A stretch of DNA of 64,000 bases from Methanosarcina barkeri 3 (GCF_000970305.1 NZ_CP009517.1:3782001-3846000); one strand, 5' to 3'. Shown: positions 44,580 to 55,916, numbered from the stretch's first letter. The notes: generated by a model not told the origin, from the letters alone. Numbers and translations: made by a program.

Positions 44580-46316
44580 TTACTTACCTCCCAGGGCTGC
44601 AAACTCTTTATCCATTTTTGCAAGGACAGCATTCAAAGAACCATCGAAGTCTTCTTCGAACTTAACCTTGGGAAGCTCGTCCTTTGATGACATTTTGATA
44701 ATTTCAGAAGAAGGTACACCTGCTTTCAGGGCATCCATTGCAGCGTCTCCCCATTTCATGATGGCCTTCATGATCCTGTACTGTTTTTCGAATGGGCTGT
44801 ATGTGTCTATCGGGTGGAATGCGTTCTGCTGCAGGAAGATTTCCCTTATCATACGGGTAATTTCAAGCAGGAGCTGCTGTTCTTCCGGCAGAGCATCGGA
44901 ACCGACAAGCTGCACGATTTCCTGCAGTTCGGATTCTGTCTGCAGCATATCCATTGCCCTTTCCCTCATAGGCACATAGTCAGGAGCCACATTTTCAGTG
45001 AACCAGTCATTGAGACCTTCCTTATACAGGCTGTAGCTGTTCAGCCAGTTAATTGCAGGGAAGTGACGCCTCTGGGATAACTTTGCGTCCAGAGCCCAGA
45101 ATACTTTCACGATACGCAGAGTGTTCTGAGTAACAGGTTCGGAGAAGTCACCACCGGGTGGGGACACTGCACCAATAGCAGTAATTGAGCCTTCCTCACC
45201 ACATAGAGTCTGAGCAACTCCGGCACGCTCGTAGAATTCTGCCAGCCTTGCAGACAGGTATGCCGGGTAACCTTCTTCACCAGGCATTTCTTCAAGACGG
45301 GAGGAGATTTCTCTCATGGCTTCTGCCCACCTTGAGGTGGAGTCTGCCATCAGGGAAACGTCATACCCCATATCACGGTAGTACTCAGCAAGCGTCATTC
45401 CCGTGTACACAGATGCTTCTCTTGCAGCCACAGGCATGTTTGAAGTGTTAGCGACAAGGATGGTACGCTCCATGAGTGGCCTTCCGGTCTGCGGGTCTTC
45501 AAGTTCAGGGAACTCCCACAGAACATCTGCCATCTCGTTTCCACGCTCACCACAGCCGATGTAGACCACAATCTCGGTATCACTCCACTTTGAAAGCTGC
45601 TGCTGAGTAACTGTTTTACCCGACCCGAAAGGTCCTGGAATTGCAGCAGTACCTCCCTTTGCGACAGGGAAAAGTCCGTCAAGGATTCTCTGCCCTGTGA
45701 CCAGGGGCCTGGTTGGGGTAAGTTTCTTCTTTACCGGCCTTGGTTTTCTGACTGGCCATCTGTGCATCATTTGCAGTTCGGTTCCGTCAGTGAGGGTACA
45801 GACAGTCTCTATTACAGTAAAGTTCCCGCTCTTGATGTCAGCAACTGTACCTGAGATTTCAGGGGGCACCATAATCTTGTGTTCAATGTTTACTGTTTCC
45901 TGAACAACACCGATCACATCTCCACCGGTTACGTGGTCGCCTTTTTTGACAACGGGCTTAAATTCCCAGATTTTTTTGTGGTCAAGCCCGTCTGCAGTGA
46001 CACCTCTGCCAATGAAACCGCCCGTCCTTTCGAGCAGGACATGCAGTGGCCTCTGAACCCCATCATAAATACTGGAAAGAAGGCCTGGACCGAGCTCTAC
46101 TGCCAGAGACATACCTGTAGTTACACAGGGCTCACCTGGTTTGACGCCTCCTGTCTCTTCGTAAACCTGGATGATGGTCTTGCCACCTACTATCTGGATG
46201 ACTTCGCCCATCAGCCCTTCGTTACCGACTTTGCAAAGGTCATACATCTTTGCATCCAAGCCGATAGCGGTGACGACAGGCCCAGCCACACGATAAATTT
46301 CACCTTTTACTTCCAC
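44580..46316 (-). CDS. atpA: A-type ATP synthase catalytic subunit A
   Basis: This is the catalytic subunit (578 residues) with the A/V-type P-loop [17 protein letters not shown], the A-subunit-specific non-homologous insert (about 115-190) and the catalytic region [13 protein letters not shown]. No intein is present. The GTG start at 46316 overlaps the subunit F stop by ten bases. Confidence 0.97.
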   Translation of the reverse strand: MEVKGEIYRVAGPVVTAIGLDAKMYDLCKVGNEGLMGEVIQIVGGKTIIQVYEETGGVKPGEPCVTTGMSLAVELGPGLLSSIYDGVQRPLHVLLERTGGFIGRGVTADGLDHKKIWEFKPVVKKGDHVTGGDVIGVVQETVNIEHKIMVPPEISGTVADIKSGNFTVIETVCTLTDGTELQMMHRWPVRKPRPVKKKLTPTRPLVTGQRILDGLFPVAKGGTAAIPGPFGSGKTVTQQQLSKWSDTEIVVYIGCGERGNEMADVLWEFPELEDPQTGRPLMERTILVANTSNMPVAAREASVYTGMTLAEYYRDMGYDVSLMADSTSRWAEAMREISSRLEEMPGEEGYPAYLSARLAEFYERAGVAQTLCGEEGSITAIGAVSPPGGDFSEPVTQNTLRIVKVFWALDAKLSQRRHFPAINWLNSYSLYKEGLNDWFTENVAPDYVPMRERAMDMLQTESELQEIVQLVGSDALPEEQQLLLEITRMIREIFLQQNAFHPIDTYSPFEKQYRIMKAIMKWGDAAMDALKAGVPSSEIIKMSSKDELPKVKFEEDFDGSLNAVLAKMDKEFAALGGK

Positions 46317-46609
46317 AGATCAACACCTACCGCTTGTTTTATTTTGTCTCTTAAATTCGAGCCTGCTCCGCTACCTCCTAGCGCTACTACTGTAGGTTGG
46401 ACAGACTCGTTTAAGTTCTTTCTTAGAATTTCCGGCAGATTACTAATGTCATCATTATGCATTACAAGAATCCCGACACTCTTATCTTCAAGCACAGATC
46501 TTACAGTGGATTCAGTGGTCGCAGTATCAGCGGTTTCATAAACCTTTCTGATACCAGCCAGTCTGAATCCTGTAACAAACTCGCTCTTTCCGATCACCGC
46601 TAATTCCAT
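46307..46609 (-). CDS. atpF: A-type ATP synthase subunit F
   Basis: A 100-residue stalk subunit: [17 protein letters not shown] at the N-terminus and the conserved [10 protein letters not shown] strand. It sits between subunits C and A with overlapping start and stop codons on both sides, so translation is coupled. Confidence 0.93.
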   Translation of the reverse strand: MELAVIGKSEFVTGFRLAGIRKVYETADTATTESTVRSVLEDKSVGILVMHNDDISNLPEILRKNLNESVQPTVVALGGSGAGSNLRDKIKQAVGVDLWK

Positions 46610-47691
46610 TAGATAACCACCAACTGGTCTTTGATTAACTCATCACTGAGGCCAGTCTCTTTACCCCTGAAGATTATCCGGAGATTAGTAGCCTCATTAT
46701 TTTTATGAATAATATAATCCAGAATAGGCGCAACTGAGATCGGGGATACGTGCGAAAGAATGGTTGAAGATTCAAGATAATATCTTGTGAGCCTGCTTTC
46801 AAGAGTAGTCAAAGAAGTCATATCTGAACCCGTAACGCCTGAAATTACGTCCCAGTACTGAGTCCTTTGAAGCTCATTGACAAACTCTTCATATGGGAGA
46901 GGCGCCAGTTTCTCGGGTTTTAACTCGAGACCGCCTTCAATCATGAGAGGCATGATTTCATCAAGCTGCGCGACTCCTGCTTTTTTCAACCTTAAGAGGT
47001 TAATTAAATTTTTAACATCTACTTCCAATCTGACAACTTTAACAAAGAGCTTGCGGTCCTTGGATCTTGGTTTTCCGATTGCTTCAAACAAGCCTGTATA
47101 ATACATCTTGTCAAGTTCGTTTTCTATGTATGCCAGGTTAGTTCCGTCAAACTTTTGCAGCAAGGGATAATACTCGGAGTATTTCAGGGCCTCAATTATT
47201 TCTTGATATGTGGCCTTGGCTGCAAGTTCTGACATTGAAGTGTAAGTAAACTCCCCGGCAGCAATCAGAGACTCGACAATCTCTTCAACAGACGCGTTGT
47301 AAATTTTACCACGGAGAAGTGTTTTTATGTTCCAGATGTCATATCTTTTGAGGTATGCGACAATCAGGTAATTCAATTCTCCTGAGGTGATCCTTACCAA
47401 CTTATCATAGGTGAGCGCAAGATTTCTGTTCAATGCGTGTTCTGCCAGATCGCCACCACTATATTTCATTGCCAGTTCGTCAACGTCATTTTTGTATTCG
47501 GACTCTTGGATAAAGCGAGTAATTTCATCAATCCCCATGTTGAGAAGGCGAGGATATGATTCTTTAGGGAGCAGCTTGCTCTTCATAGCGCGAACACGGG
47601 TTACAGCGTAGGGATAATTAGAAGTGCCACTTTTCTTCTTATCGGATTTTCGTGAGGGTTTTTGTCCCCAGAGTCTCTCCAAAAGCCGCAT
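46609..47691 (-). CDS. atpC: A-type ATP synthase subunit C
   Basis: A 360-residue funnel-shaped subunit joining the rotor ring to the central stalk (V-type d/C homologue). It shows [31 protein letters not shown] and the C-terminal [17 protein letters not shown] segment typical of the family. Confidence 0.94.
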   Translation of the reverse strand: MRLLERLWGQKPSRKSDKKKSGTSNYPYAVTRVRAMKSKLLPKESYPRLLNMGIDEITRFIQESEYKNDVDELAMKYSGGDLAEHALNRNLALTYDKLVRITSGELNYLIVAYLKRYDIWNIKTLLRGKIYNASVEEIVESLIAAGEFTYTSMSELAAKATYQEIIEALKYSEYYPLLQKFDGTNLAYIENELDKMYYTGLFEAIGKPRSKDRKLFVKVVRLEVDVKNLINLLRLKKAGVAQLDEIMPLMIEGGLELKPEKLAPLPYEEFVNELQRTQYWDVISGVTGSDMTSLTTLESRLTRYYLESSTILSHVSPISVAPILDYIIHKNNEATNLRIIFRGKETGLSDELIKDQLVVI

Positions 47692-47697
47692 CTAACA

Positions 47698-48249
47698 TCA
47701 CCCGTATAATAGATCAGATATCTGCTTCAGTGAACGCTCATACACATTTTTCAGGATTGAGTCATATGTGAAATCTAACCTGATTGTCCCATCCTCGTTT
47801 TCCAGAACAACTCCGCCAATAGAATCAATATTGCCAGCGTAAGATAGAGAAGTTAACTTCTTGACAGTTTCTTCCGAATCCTTCGAAGAGTAAACTCTAG
47901 CACTGCTAGCTTGATACTTGTTGAGAATATTTTTCAACAGCTCTTCTTTTTTGGATGCCGGCATCGACTTGATTCTTTCAACTGTTTGGTTATAAGCTTT
48001 ATCCAGAAGTTCCTTACGTTTGTTAAGCGTAATTCTTTTTACTTCCAGGTTTGCACTTGATATGATCTGCTGGTGCAGATTTTGGAGGTCCTCTTCCGAC
48101 TTGGCAAGGCTGTCTCCGAGTATCTTCTTCTGTATTTCTTTAGCTTCGTTTATGATCTCGGAGGCCTTTGCATCGCCTTCGGCTTTTATACGGGAAACCT
48201 CAGCTCTTGCACCCTCTTGGATGTCTTTTACAACGATCTCTAGTCCCAT
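47698..48249 (-). CDS. atpE: A-type ATP synthase subunit E
   Basis: This peripheral stalk subunit (183 residues) has a long N-terminal helix and a compact C-terminal domain containing GGVVLENEDGTIRLDFTYD. I choose ATG 48249 because GGAGGTGT lies directly upstream. An in-frame start at 48327 would add 26 residues encoded by the structured leader. Confidence 0.94.
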   Translation of the reverse strand: MGLEIVVKDIQEGARAEVSRIKAEGDAKASEIINEAKEIQKKILGDSLAKSEEDLQNLHQQIISSANLEVKRITLNKRKELLDKAYNQTVERIKSMPASKKEELLKNILNKYQASSARVYSSKDSEETVKKLTSLSYAGNIDSIGGVVLENEDGTIRLDFTYDSILKNVYERSLKQISDLLYG

Positions 48250-48443
48250 GCTTACACCTCCAAATAAATTTAGAGCAAAAAAGTGCTCTAAGCCTAGAGC
48301 AAAAACTCTAAGCTGCTTAGAGTGCAACGATACCTAAGGGGAACTTAGAGCATATAACCGCTTTAGGTCTGCCTGTTGTAGAAAAAAGTCCAGGTAAAAC
48401 TAAAGCATGCTCTAAGAAATTTAAGAGCAAAGAGCTCTTAAAT
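48250..48443 (-). promoter_or_regulatory. structured intercistronic region between proteolipid and subunit E genes
   Basis: Unlike the rest of the operon, where genes overlap or nearly touch, 194 bases separate atpK and atpE. They contain a perfect 12-bp hairpin across the atpK stop (stem 48417-48428 / 48434-48445) and an 8-bp hairpin (48270-48277 / 48284-48291) just before the atpE ribosome binding site. Several more copies of CTTAGAGC/GCTCTAAG lie between. This could terminate part of the transcripts or stabilise the upstream message, giving excess proteolipid. Confidence 0.65.
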
Positions 48444-48689
48444 TTAAGCAGAGTTGATAAGCAATGCGACGACGAGACCGAAGATAACAATGGTTTCTGG
48501 AATGACAGTAAGGATCAGGCCCTTACCGAATAATCCTTCGTTTTCTGCCATTGCGCCGATTGCTGCTGTACCGATATCTTTTTCAGCTATTGCAGATGCA
48601 TACCCAGTAATTGCGATTGCGATTGCTGCACCGAGTGCTTTCATTCCTGCTGCGTCCAGAAAAAGACCTGCTGTTGCTCCATCTACCAT
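48444..48689 (-). CDS. atpK: A-type ATP synthase proteolipid (rotor ring) subunit K
   Basis: An 81-residue hairpin of two transmembrane helices with the ion-binding glutamate in the second helix (MAENEGLFGKGLILTVIPETIVIFGLV) and a glycine-rich first helix (GLFLDAAGMKALGAAIAIAITGYASAIAE). One such hairpin per polypeptide means no duplication to larger proteolipids, unlike some other methanogens. It is needed in multiple copies per enzyme, which fits the hairpin behind it. Confidence 0.95.
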   Translation of the reverse strand: MVDGATAGLFLDAAGMKALGAAIAIAITGYASAIAEKDIGTAAIGAMAENEGLFGKGLILTVIPETIVIFGLVVALLINSA

Positions 48690-48693
48690 GTTT

Positions 48694-50640
48694 TTATTCC
48701 TCCGTGTATTTTCTTATATATCCGAATGGGTTGAATTTTCTGCCCCCGCCTTGATAGAATTTTCCAAAGAATTCTACGTACTGCAACCTGAGTGCGTGCA
48801 GTCCGGGAGCGATAATACTCAGAACGGTGTTAAGAGCGTGTCCGAGTATAAATACGATAATTGCAGCTATTGCCGCGAAACCGATCTTAGAATGATCAGC
48901 CCAGATCATGTGAAAGGCGATATCATTGACTGTACCTGCGATATAAATCGAAGATAGACCGACTGCAATAATACGGGCATACGAGAGAGCGTTACCCATA
49001 AGAGACGGCAATTCGACCACACCGGCGATACCCTCACCCATGGCGAGCATCGCAATTCCAAGAACAAGAACAATAGCACCGACATACATCAATGCTGAAC
49101 CGCCAATATAACCAACAGCTGCAATAAGTACACCAAGCTCAATAATCATCCAACTGCCTTTTTCAAGAATAGCGTGTTTCATCCCATGGTGCCTTGCAAT
49201 GTTTGAAAAACCGAAAAGGAACCCGAGATTTAAATGGATCAGTCCGACGAAAACGCTTAGTCCAATCATAGTCATTACCATGTGAGACCTGTGAATCGGG
49301 AAAGTAAATTCTTCTCCTCCAATACTCTCGAAGAGGGTAATAGTTTCCCAACCTGGAATCAAGCCTGCCGTTATTCCATGCGCTGTATGCGCGCTCGCAA
49401 GCGAGAATCCAAGGAACTCACCATAAATAATTCCAAAGATAATTGACCAAATCTGACAATAGATAAGAATATTCATTAGATCACTAACTGCATCTGACTT
49501 CATTGCCTTTTTGATAGCCAGCGCAATTGTGCCCAGTATCAGTGCATATCCGATGTCTCCGAGAATCATTCCATAGATCAGCGGGAAGGTAATGAAAATT
49601 GCTGAAGATGGATCAATTTCAAAATATTTAGGTCTGGAATACAGATCCATAACCTGCTGCAACGGTGCCACTACTTTTGAGTTATTGTACTCGACAGGGG
49701 CATTATCTTCTTCCTCATGGTGAACTTCGAGGCTGGTTATGTATGCCTTGCCGTTAGTGGCATTGTTAACCACACTGACAAGCTTGTCATAATTTTCGGT
49801 GGGGGTCCATCCATCAATTATGAATGCATTTTCAGATGTAGCTATTCTAAGAGGCAGCTCTGCTTTCTGACTCTCGATACTCAGGACTTCGTCGCTTGCA
49901 AGAATAAAATCGGCGTACCTTGCTTTCAAGGACTCGATCTCACCTTTCAAGGATTCGATCCTTCTGGTGACGTCGGCTTCTCTCTGTTCAATGGATCTTA
50001 AAAGTTCGCTTGGGACACCACCTCTTTCAGGAACTCTAAGCTCTTTGAATCCAAGACCCTGAAGTAATTCGTAAACTTTGTCGGCATCATTTTTAGCTAC
50101 AAACAGTACAACTGCTTTTGATTGAGGGTCAAAGTACAGTTCGTAAGCTTGGGTGATACTCGAAATCTGACTTGCTTCCAGGTTACTTTTTAAAGTGCCT
50201 GCGAAAACCTTGAGGTTTTCATAGCCACGATAATAGTCGAAATCAAGATCAATGGACAGATAAGGCAGGATTTCCCTTTTCTGGGACTCCATATCTTTTA
50301 ATTCAGTTTCAAGCTGGGAAATGGATTCCGTTTTAGTTGAAATTGTTCTGTCCAGTTCATTTAATTTCGAGTCAAGTTCACGCAGAACAGCGTCAGATTT
50401 CTGAACTACCGGTTTTTTGCTTTCAATCCCCAAATAATTGGCGATAGATCGGATCTTCACAAGCTTTTTAGAGACTTCTTCTGCGTTTTTGAATGGCTTG
50501 CTGATCTTAAAACCAGACTCGTCTTCGACAAAGTCTTCGACGTGAAAAAGATTTGTATCATGCAGTGCATCGATGGTTTCTTTTAGAATGCTTTTGTGCC
50601 CGACAATAACGGCCCTTGTCATCTGTTTAGGTCTACTCAT
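48694..50640 (-). CDS. atpI: A-type ATP synthase subunit I (membrane stator, a-subunit)
   Basis: A 648-residue two-part protein: a cytoplasmic N-terminal half with coiled coil ([24 protein letters not shown]) and a C-terminal half with about eight transmembrane helices. The latter includes the [17 protein letters not shown] and [20 protein letters not shown] segments, with the essential Arg (SYARI). ATG 50640 overlaps the subunit H stop by eight bases. The longer in-frame start at 50670 lies within atpH. Confidence 0.95.
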   Translation of the reverse strand: MSRPKQMTRAVIVGHKSILKETIDALHDTNLFHVEDFVEDESGFKISKPFKNAEEVSKKLVKIRSIANYLGIESKKPVVQKSDAVLRELDSKLNELDRTISTKTESISQLETELKDMESQKREILPYLSIDLDFDYYRGYENLKVFAGTLKSNLEASQISSITQAYELYFDPQSKAVVLFVAKNDADKVYELLQGLGFKELRVPERGGVPSELLRSIEQREADVTRRIESLKGEIESLKARYADFILASDEVLSIESQKAELPLRIATSENAFIIDGWTPTENYDKLVSVVNNATNGKAYITSLEVHHEEEDNAPVEYNNSKVVAPLQQVMDLYSRPKYFEIDPSSAIFITFPLIYGMILGDIGYALILGTIALAIKKAMKSDAVSDLMNILIYCQIWSIIFGIIYGEFLGFSLASAHTAHGITAGLIPGWETITLFESIGGEEFTFPIHRSHMVMTMIGLSVFVGLIHLNLGFLFGFSNIARHHGMKHAILEKGSWMIIELGVLIAAVGYIGGSALMYVGAIVLVLGIAMLAMGEGIAGVVELPSLMGNALSYARIIAVGLSSIYIAGTVNDIAFHMIWADHSKIGFAAIAAIIVFILGHALNTVLSIIAPGLHALRLQYVEFFGKFYQGGGRKFNPFGYIRKYTEE

Positions 50641-50962
50641 TAAGGACCGCCCTCTCAAACTCCTGTACAAGGTAATTGACGGATTTGTCGATGTTAGCTT
50701 GAGCTTTTTGGGACATGGCTAATGCGTTTTTTTCACCATCGTTTATGATCTTATCTCTTTCCTCCAGGATCTTTTTTTCACCCTCTTTAAAAGAGTCTTG
50801 TGCAGCTTTATGTGCATCGATTTCGGCCTGTTTCAGGATTTCCCTGGCTTCAGCCCGAGCTTCGGAGATACGCTTGTTTTTAGCTTCAATGGCTTCGTCA
50901 ACCATTGATTTAGCGCTTTCCTCTGCTTTTTTTATTTCAGATAAGATTTCATTTTTAGCCAT
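50633..50962 (-). CDS. atpH: A-type ATP synthase subunit H (peripheral stalk)
   Basis: A 109-residue, almost wholly helical Ala/Glu/Lys-rich coiled coil ([21 protein letters not shown]). It pairs with subunit E in the peripheral stalk. It is the first gene of the ten-gene operon; MAKNEI follows a GGAGATTC-type site. Confidence 0.92.
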   Translation of the reverse strand: MAKNEILSEIKKAEESAKSMVDEAIEAKNKRISEARAEAREILKQAEIDAHKAAQDSFKEGEKKILEERDKIINDGEKNALAMSQKAQANIDKSVNYLVQEFERAVLNE

Positions 50963-51727
50963 GTGAATCTCCGTCTCTCAAAATTTAATATATAAATTAA
51001 TAATTAAAAATCCCTACTCCAATGGAGGTAGTTAACAAATCCTTTGCGAAAGAACTATATAACAGCTTCGGTTTTATCAAAGAAGAGCAGGACAATTGTA
51101 ATGAAAAATCATTATAGATCCAGGATGTAAGAAATTTTTAAGAATATTTGAAGTATAAATAGCAAGATATATGGTCAAAATGAAAAAGATTAAATATAAC
51201 AGTAAAAAATAATTAGGCAATAACAGTACAATATAATTAAACCTGGAAAAAAAATACCAAATAGAGTAGTGAAAATAAAATGTGAGGCGTAACCTGAATA
51301 ATTTAAGCAAAATCTTGAGAATATATTCAAAACTCTATTAAAATCGGTTAAAAAACTAAACGTGAATTAAGAAATATAAGGGATTTTAGCCTTTTTTTTC
51401 ATAAATAAAAGCTTTTTAAGAGCTTTTTGAGCAATAAATAAAAGTTACTTTATTTGACCAAAACTATGGAAATTTTTTTCCAAATTAAGTCCAATTTAAA
51501 GAAGAATCAAAACATTCAAAACTAATTTTTTAAAGCAGACTTCGGTCCAATTTCGAAGATATTTCGAAGATATATAGACTGGGTATATAGACAACAGTAT
51601 CCAAAATTTAGGTATAAAAGTAGATCATTCTCAAAAGAAAACAGGAGCATTTAAATAAAAAACCATGAACTCTTTTGTTTTCTTCACTGACAATTAAAAG
51701 TACAAAATAAAAAATAACATAAAAATG
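50963..51727. other. intergenic region upstream of the ATP synthase operon
   Basis: Beyond the promoter segment it is very AT-rich (poly-A/T runs near 51390-51500) and has no supported gene. Near 51550 there is a short direct repeat (TTCGAAGATAT twice). Confidence 0.5.
50975..51065 (-). promoter_or_regulatory. candidate promoter region of the ATP synthase operon
   Basis: Two TATA-like segments read on the minus strand: TTATATAG complementing 51054-51063 and TTTATATATTAAA complementing about 50982-50996. The first would give a leader of about 70 nt; the second an almost leaderless message. The sequence alone does not decide. Confidence 0.4.
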
Positions 51728-52909
51728 TTATTTAACTCTGTAAGGTATCTTTGCACCCTGGGGTATCGTATGAATATATTCCTCCCGGAAATCGGGGTTG
51801 CGCATCATGCAATATGCGGCATTATCTTTTTTGTAAGCGTTATGTTTACCCATACGCTTCCAGATAGATTCCAGGGATTCTTCACAGATATTTCCGAAAG
51901 ATAGAGGAGTGTAAGCACACGGCATTACTTCCCCATCCGAAGCAACATGCATCCATCGTCTTCCCGCAAAACATCCAAAAAGACTTGGGCCCAGAAAATA
52001 CGGAAATGCGGTGACCCTGGGACCTTCAGGTTTAGAGTTCATTTTTTTCTGGAATTTCTCAAGCCTTGAGACATCCTGTTCTCCTATTACCTCATTCTCG
52101 TGCTCAAGCCAGCGTCCGACTGCAATAATTTCATAGATGGAAAGCTCATGCATTCCAAGGTTAAATGCAAGGTTGTAAAATTCTTCGAGGTCATCGATAT
52201 TGTGAGGGGAAACAACCACAAACATATCAGTAAGGATTCCGGCAGCTATTGAATTTTTGATTCCAGATATTGAATCTCTGTATGCACCTTCTCGGCCCCG
52301 GATACGGTCGTGTTCGGCTTCAAATGGGCTGTCCAGACTAATTCTTGAAGCATATAACCCTGCAGCTTTAAGTTCCTTTGCCTTTTCTTCGGAAAGCTTG
52401 AAACCTGAGGTGAGACAGGTAGCAATTGCCCTGGATTTATCTACTCTGGCTACCATCTCTACAAGATCGTCTCGAAGCATAGTCTCCCCGCCATCGAAAG
52501 AAATAAGGTAAGACCCAAGATCCAGGCTCTGGTCCACAGCCCCGGAAATTTCATTCAGGGTAAGTTCCTTTTCTGGCTTGATATCAGCTGCTCCACAATG
52601 AATACAGCGGTTAGGACAACGAGCCGTAATTCCTATTGAGAACTGATCAGGAACCCTTTTTTTCCGGATAGCTGCAATCTCAGCACCTATTACCCTGCTG
52701 AAAACAGGTCCCGGAATAGGTGGGATCCATGTAGAGAAGATAATCTCGTTTTCATCCACTGAAATGGGTTTCTCTTCCGCAAAAATATTATTTATGCGCT
52801 TGAGGAAAGGTTTTGCAAGCTGGGAAAGAGGACCTTCGACATCAAGCACAATTTTTTCGTTTTCTGTACTGGCATTTACCTTAAGTACTGGACTATCATA
52901 TACTCGCAT
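51728..52909 (-). CDS. radical SAM protein
   Basis: A 393-residue protein with the radical SAM cluster motif C98-x3-C102-x2-C105 (TARCPNRCIHCG), the SFDGGE glycine-rich strand and RISLDSP. The C-terminal part has further Cys (FGCFAGRRWMHVASDGEVMPCAYTPLSFGNI), the layout of a SPASM- or twitch-like auxiliary cluster. About 95 residues precede the core, so it has an N-terminal extension (VEGPLSQLAKPFLKRINNIF). The substrate is unknown. The upstream polyprenyl synthase on the same strand, 150 bases away, makes a lipid-related role possible but only as inference. AGGTGTATCC before the ATG is a good ribosome binding site. Confidence 0.8.
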   Translation of the reverse strand: MRVYDSPVLKVNASTENEKIVLDVEGPLSQLAKPFLKRINNIFAEEKPISVDENEIIFSTWIPPIPGPVFSRVIGAEIAAIRKKRVPDQFSIGITARCPNRCIHCGAADIKPEKELTLNEISGAVDQSLDLGSYLISFDGGETMLRDDLVEMVARVDKSRAIATCLTSGFKLSEEKAKELKAAGLYASRISLDSPFEAEHDRIRGREGAYRDSISGIKNSIAAGILTDMFVVVSPHNIDDLEEFYNLAFNLGMHELSIYEIIAVGRWLEHENEVIGEQDVSRLEKFQKKMNSKPEGPRVTAFPYFLGPSLFGCFAGRRWMHVASDGEVMPCAYTPLSFGNICEESLESIWKRMGKHNAYKKDNAAYCMMRNPDFREEYIHTIPQGAKIPYRVK

Positions 52910-53059
52910 GGATACACCTGGTAAAGTTATTGGCAGAAGTTAAAAGACTTGTCAGAAGGTAGAAATTTATTAGGTTAGACAAATTAACAATATTATTTTT
53001 CCATATTATATCGGAAATTTGACAGTGTCGCAGTTCATTTTTCAGGAAGGGCTGAGCAA

Positions 53060-53917
53060 TTAAATAATCTCAAGCATATCGACAGTTATATAATCAGTGA
53101 TCTGAAAGAGTTTGTCCCTTGCCGGACATTCATTGAATGTCAACAGAGTCTCTTTTGCGGCATTAACACGCAGCTTTACAGCATCTATAGATTTTTCTAT
53201 TGCTTTTTCCTTTGACATATTTTTCATGTACACATGCGGCAGAGTTTCGGATGTGAATTTTGATTCCTTGCCTTCGACTACTTCAAGAAACTCAAGAATA
53301 TCGTCAACAATCTGGTATGCAGTTCCCAGGCAATTTCCAAAGAAATTAAAACGCTCTGCCAGGGCTTCATCAGCTCCTCCAGTGTATGCCCCTATGGAAG
53401 CGCTTATGGCAAATAAAGAAGCAGTTTTCTTATAAATGCATTCGAAGTAATTGCTTTCTCCGAAATTGTTCTTATCAAGTTTCAAATCAAGGACTTCTCC
53501 TTCAGCCATATCCATCCCGGCTTTTCCAAAATCTCTGACCACTTTTTCTCCATAAGGAGAAATAAACTCAAAGCATTTTGCAATCAGATAATCGCCACAA
53601 AGAAGAGCCCTGGAAGGGCCAAATTTTTCAGGGGCTGAAGGCAAGTTTCTTCTAACAAGCCCCTGATCCAGCAGGTCATCATGGATGAGGGAAGCCGAGT
53701 GCATTATTTCAATAGCAAGAGCTGCATTGAGACTCTGATGATACGAGCCTGAACAGATTTCACTGGAGAGAAGGAGGATAATTGGCCTGACTCGTTTTCC
53801 TCCGGTGTTACAGACATGTTCTACCATTTTTTTTAGGCTGGACTCGTTCATTTGAGCAATGAAGTTACTTATTCCTGATTCAACATATCTGTACTCTTCC
53901 CACTCTTCAATATTCAT
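53060..53917 (-). CDS. polyprenyl diphosphate synthase (trans-isoprenyl, GGPP/GFPP type)
   Basis: A 285-residue enzyme with both Asp-rich motifs: HDDLLD (D80, D81, D84) and QIVDDILEF. It also has the GGKRVRP substrate loop. The residues four and five positions before the first motif are small (Ser76, Ala75), which permits chains longer than C15. Methanosarcina uses C20 and C25 chains for lipids and methanophenazine, so either product is possible. ATG 53917 has GGAG upstream; the longer frame from 53947 adds ten unconserved residues. Confidence 0.88.
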   Translation of the reverse strand: MNIEEWEEYRYVESGISNFIAQMNESSLKKMVEHVCNTGGKRVRPIILLLSSEICSGSYHQSLNAALAIEIMHSASLIHDDLLDQGLVRRNLPSAPEKFGPSRALLCGDYLIAKCFEFISPYGEKVVRDFGKAGMDMAEGEVLDLKLDKNNFGESNYFECIYKKTASLFAISASIGAYTGGADEALAERFNFFGNCLGTAYQIVDDILEFLEVVEGKESKFTSETLPHVYMKNMSKEKAIEKSIDAVKLRVNAAKETLLTFNECPARDKLFQITDYITVDMLEII

Positions 53918-54496
53918 CAATATTACTCCGTGTACTTGGGCGGGCATTCGGTAATGATCTTATTTACCTCAACTTAAGTTCCGAAACATAGTTTCGTAAA
54001 TACTTACTGTTTCCTTCGGTAAAGTTAGAAGGAAAGCTTATATTCTAGATAAATCTTCAAGTTCTCATTGTTTTCGTCCTTTAGTTAAAACACTGTTATT
54101 TTGAGGTCATCTTAAGATTTCCATGTCGAATAATTATTTAGAATTTACCAATGTTTTCTGGAATTTTATAATTATATTTGGAATTTTACCTTTACCCGAT
54201 ATGAGCTTGAGGATCAGATAGAGTTTAAGCTAGTATAAAATGACTATCCGAGGACTCAATATCGTATAGATGTATAAAGAACACGCCAGACCGCACATGC
54301 CAGGACAGACCAGCAGTAAGAAAAAGTGCGAGCAGTATTCTCTTTTGTATTCGTTAAGACTCCGTATAACACGATCATTACATTAACTTTTTGTTAAGCT
54401 CGAATATTTATCGGTTACACAACAGCACATGCAAATTATGGGAAACAGATTGACTGAGATTCCAGAATAACGGGCTAGAAGTAAAGAATTTAGGAA

Positions 54497-54617
54497 ATCA
54501 AAGAAAAAGCGATAAGATAATAGATTAAAAAAGTAAAGGACAAAACAATAAGATAATAAATTAAAAGAAGTAAAAGACAAAACAATAAGATAATAAATTA
54601 AAAATAAAATAAAGGGT
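54497..54617. repeat. three tandem ~37-bp AT-rich repeats
   Basis: Units contain GACAAAACAATAAGATAATA followed by AATTAAAAGAAGTAAA. The 91-residue minus-strand ORF across them is an artefact of the repeat. Confidence 0.7.
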
Positions 54618-55337
54618 AAAAGGTCAGAAAAACTGGATATTTGCCTCAAACAGTACAATATAACAGTGTTTGTTTACCCTGTATCAGGATAAAATTACTA
54701 ATACATTTAAAACGATACATCCCTCTAAATTTTAAATAATAATATTTAAAAAGAAAGTACAGGAAAAAGGTGTTTTTATTAAAAAAAATTAATAAAAAAA
54801 TAAGAAGTTCAATAAAAATCCGGTTTTAACAGAGTAATAAAATGTCACTATTGGGGGGTGTATTTTTTACAATATATTCTTAAATATATGTGTAAGAAAA
54901 AATCCTCCCTCGCAAATTAAAGGTTGACAATAAGATAAAACTAGCTGTATAAAATTAAGATATATAATTGATAAATGTCATAAATGAGAAATTTGTATAC
55001 AGGTTCGACAGATTGTATATTAATATCTGGTTTTAACTTCTCTATCGGACAACTTCAAACAAATACCTGTACTTAGCGCGTCAGGTAGTTATAATCAAAA
55101 AAATGCATGTATAGGAAAGTTAGTAAAAATTCCTCAAATGCGGAAGCTGATAAAATATAGTAGCGGAAATAAATAAAAAAAGACATAAGTTTCGAGATAA
55201 TTGACCTGATATGGATGTAAAGTAACATTCCTTATCCAATATTGCATTCTCCAGTAAGTAGAAAAACAACACTTTACCCCAAATCAACTCTCTTAGCTCA
55301 GTATCTTAATTAAAGTTCAACTCCCTTGAACATAACT

Positions 55338-55460
55338 GTTGACCCGAAACCGTTGACCCGAAACCGTTGACCCGAAACCGTTGACCCGAAACCGTTGACC
55401 CGAAACCGTTGCGCCGGTTTATCACGCCTATAGGGTTTGGGGGTAAGTTCTAAAACATAA
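55338..55460. repeat. five 14-bp repeats (GTTGACCCGAAACC) plus shared mosaic segment
   Basis: Five perfect units start at 55338, 55352, 55366, 55380 and 55394. The shared segment with CACGCCTATAGGGTTTGGGG follows, also present at 13944-14010 (one and a half units) and partly at 55612-55635. Confidence 0.85.
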
Positions 55461-55503
55461 ACATCATCTCGTTTTCGATAAAAGATTTTCTGAAAAGGTA
55501 TGC

Positions 55504-55745
55504 CGTCAAGCCTTTTTTTGAAAGGCTTGTGATCACACTGTTACTAGGGATTTTTGATCAAACTTTTTTTAAAAAAGTTTGCGCTTAAGCCTTTTTTAAA
55601 AAGGCTTGTGATCACGCCTATAGGGTTTGGGGATAAGATTTAAAACTCAACGGTACTAGAGTTTTCGGTCAAGCCTTTTTTGAAAAGGGTTGCGGTCAAA
55701 CCTTTTTTGAAAAGGGTTGCGGTCAAGCCTTTTCAAAAAAGGCTA
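55504..55745. repeat. cluster of REP-like palindromes (AAGCCTTTTTTGAAAAGGCTTG)
   Basis: At least five inverted repeats in 240 bases: near 55508-55530, 55562-55582 (variant AAACTTTTTTTAAAAAAGTTTG), 55587-55608, 55672-55720 and 55724-55745. They match those at 14051-14104 and 15197-15328. All could form hairpins on either strand. Confidence 0.75.
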
Positions 55746-55906
55746 TAAACAGGCCCGCGACATAATCTAAAACAAAATTTTGAGTAAATCATTCTTCCTG
55801 AGCTCATTGAAAATATGGCCTTTCTTGCCATAGTTAGCCCTCTTAAGCGAGAAAGGCTAGCTAAAAGGACTCCGTCCGCAAGAGATGAGACTCTAGCAGC
55901 GAAAAG

Positions 55907-55916
55907 AATATATATC
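55907..55916 (+). promoter_or_regulatory. TATA box of tRNA-Gly
   Basis: AATATATATC lies 29-38 bases before the mature tRNA 5' end, the expected archaeal position for initiation a few bases upstream of the tRNA. Confidence 0.5.

Noticed and set aside
51077..51310. 77-residue hydrophobic minus-strand ORF upstream of the ATP synthase operon
   Set aside because: Composition is Phe/Leu/Tyr-rich as expected from AT-rich DNA; no start signal.
54383..54658. 91-residue minus-strand ORF
   Set aside because: It reads through an AT-rich tandem repeat and has low-complexity Phe/Leu/Ser sequence.
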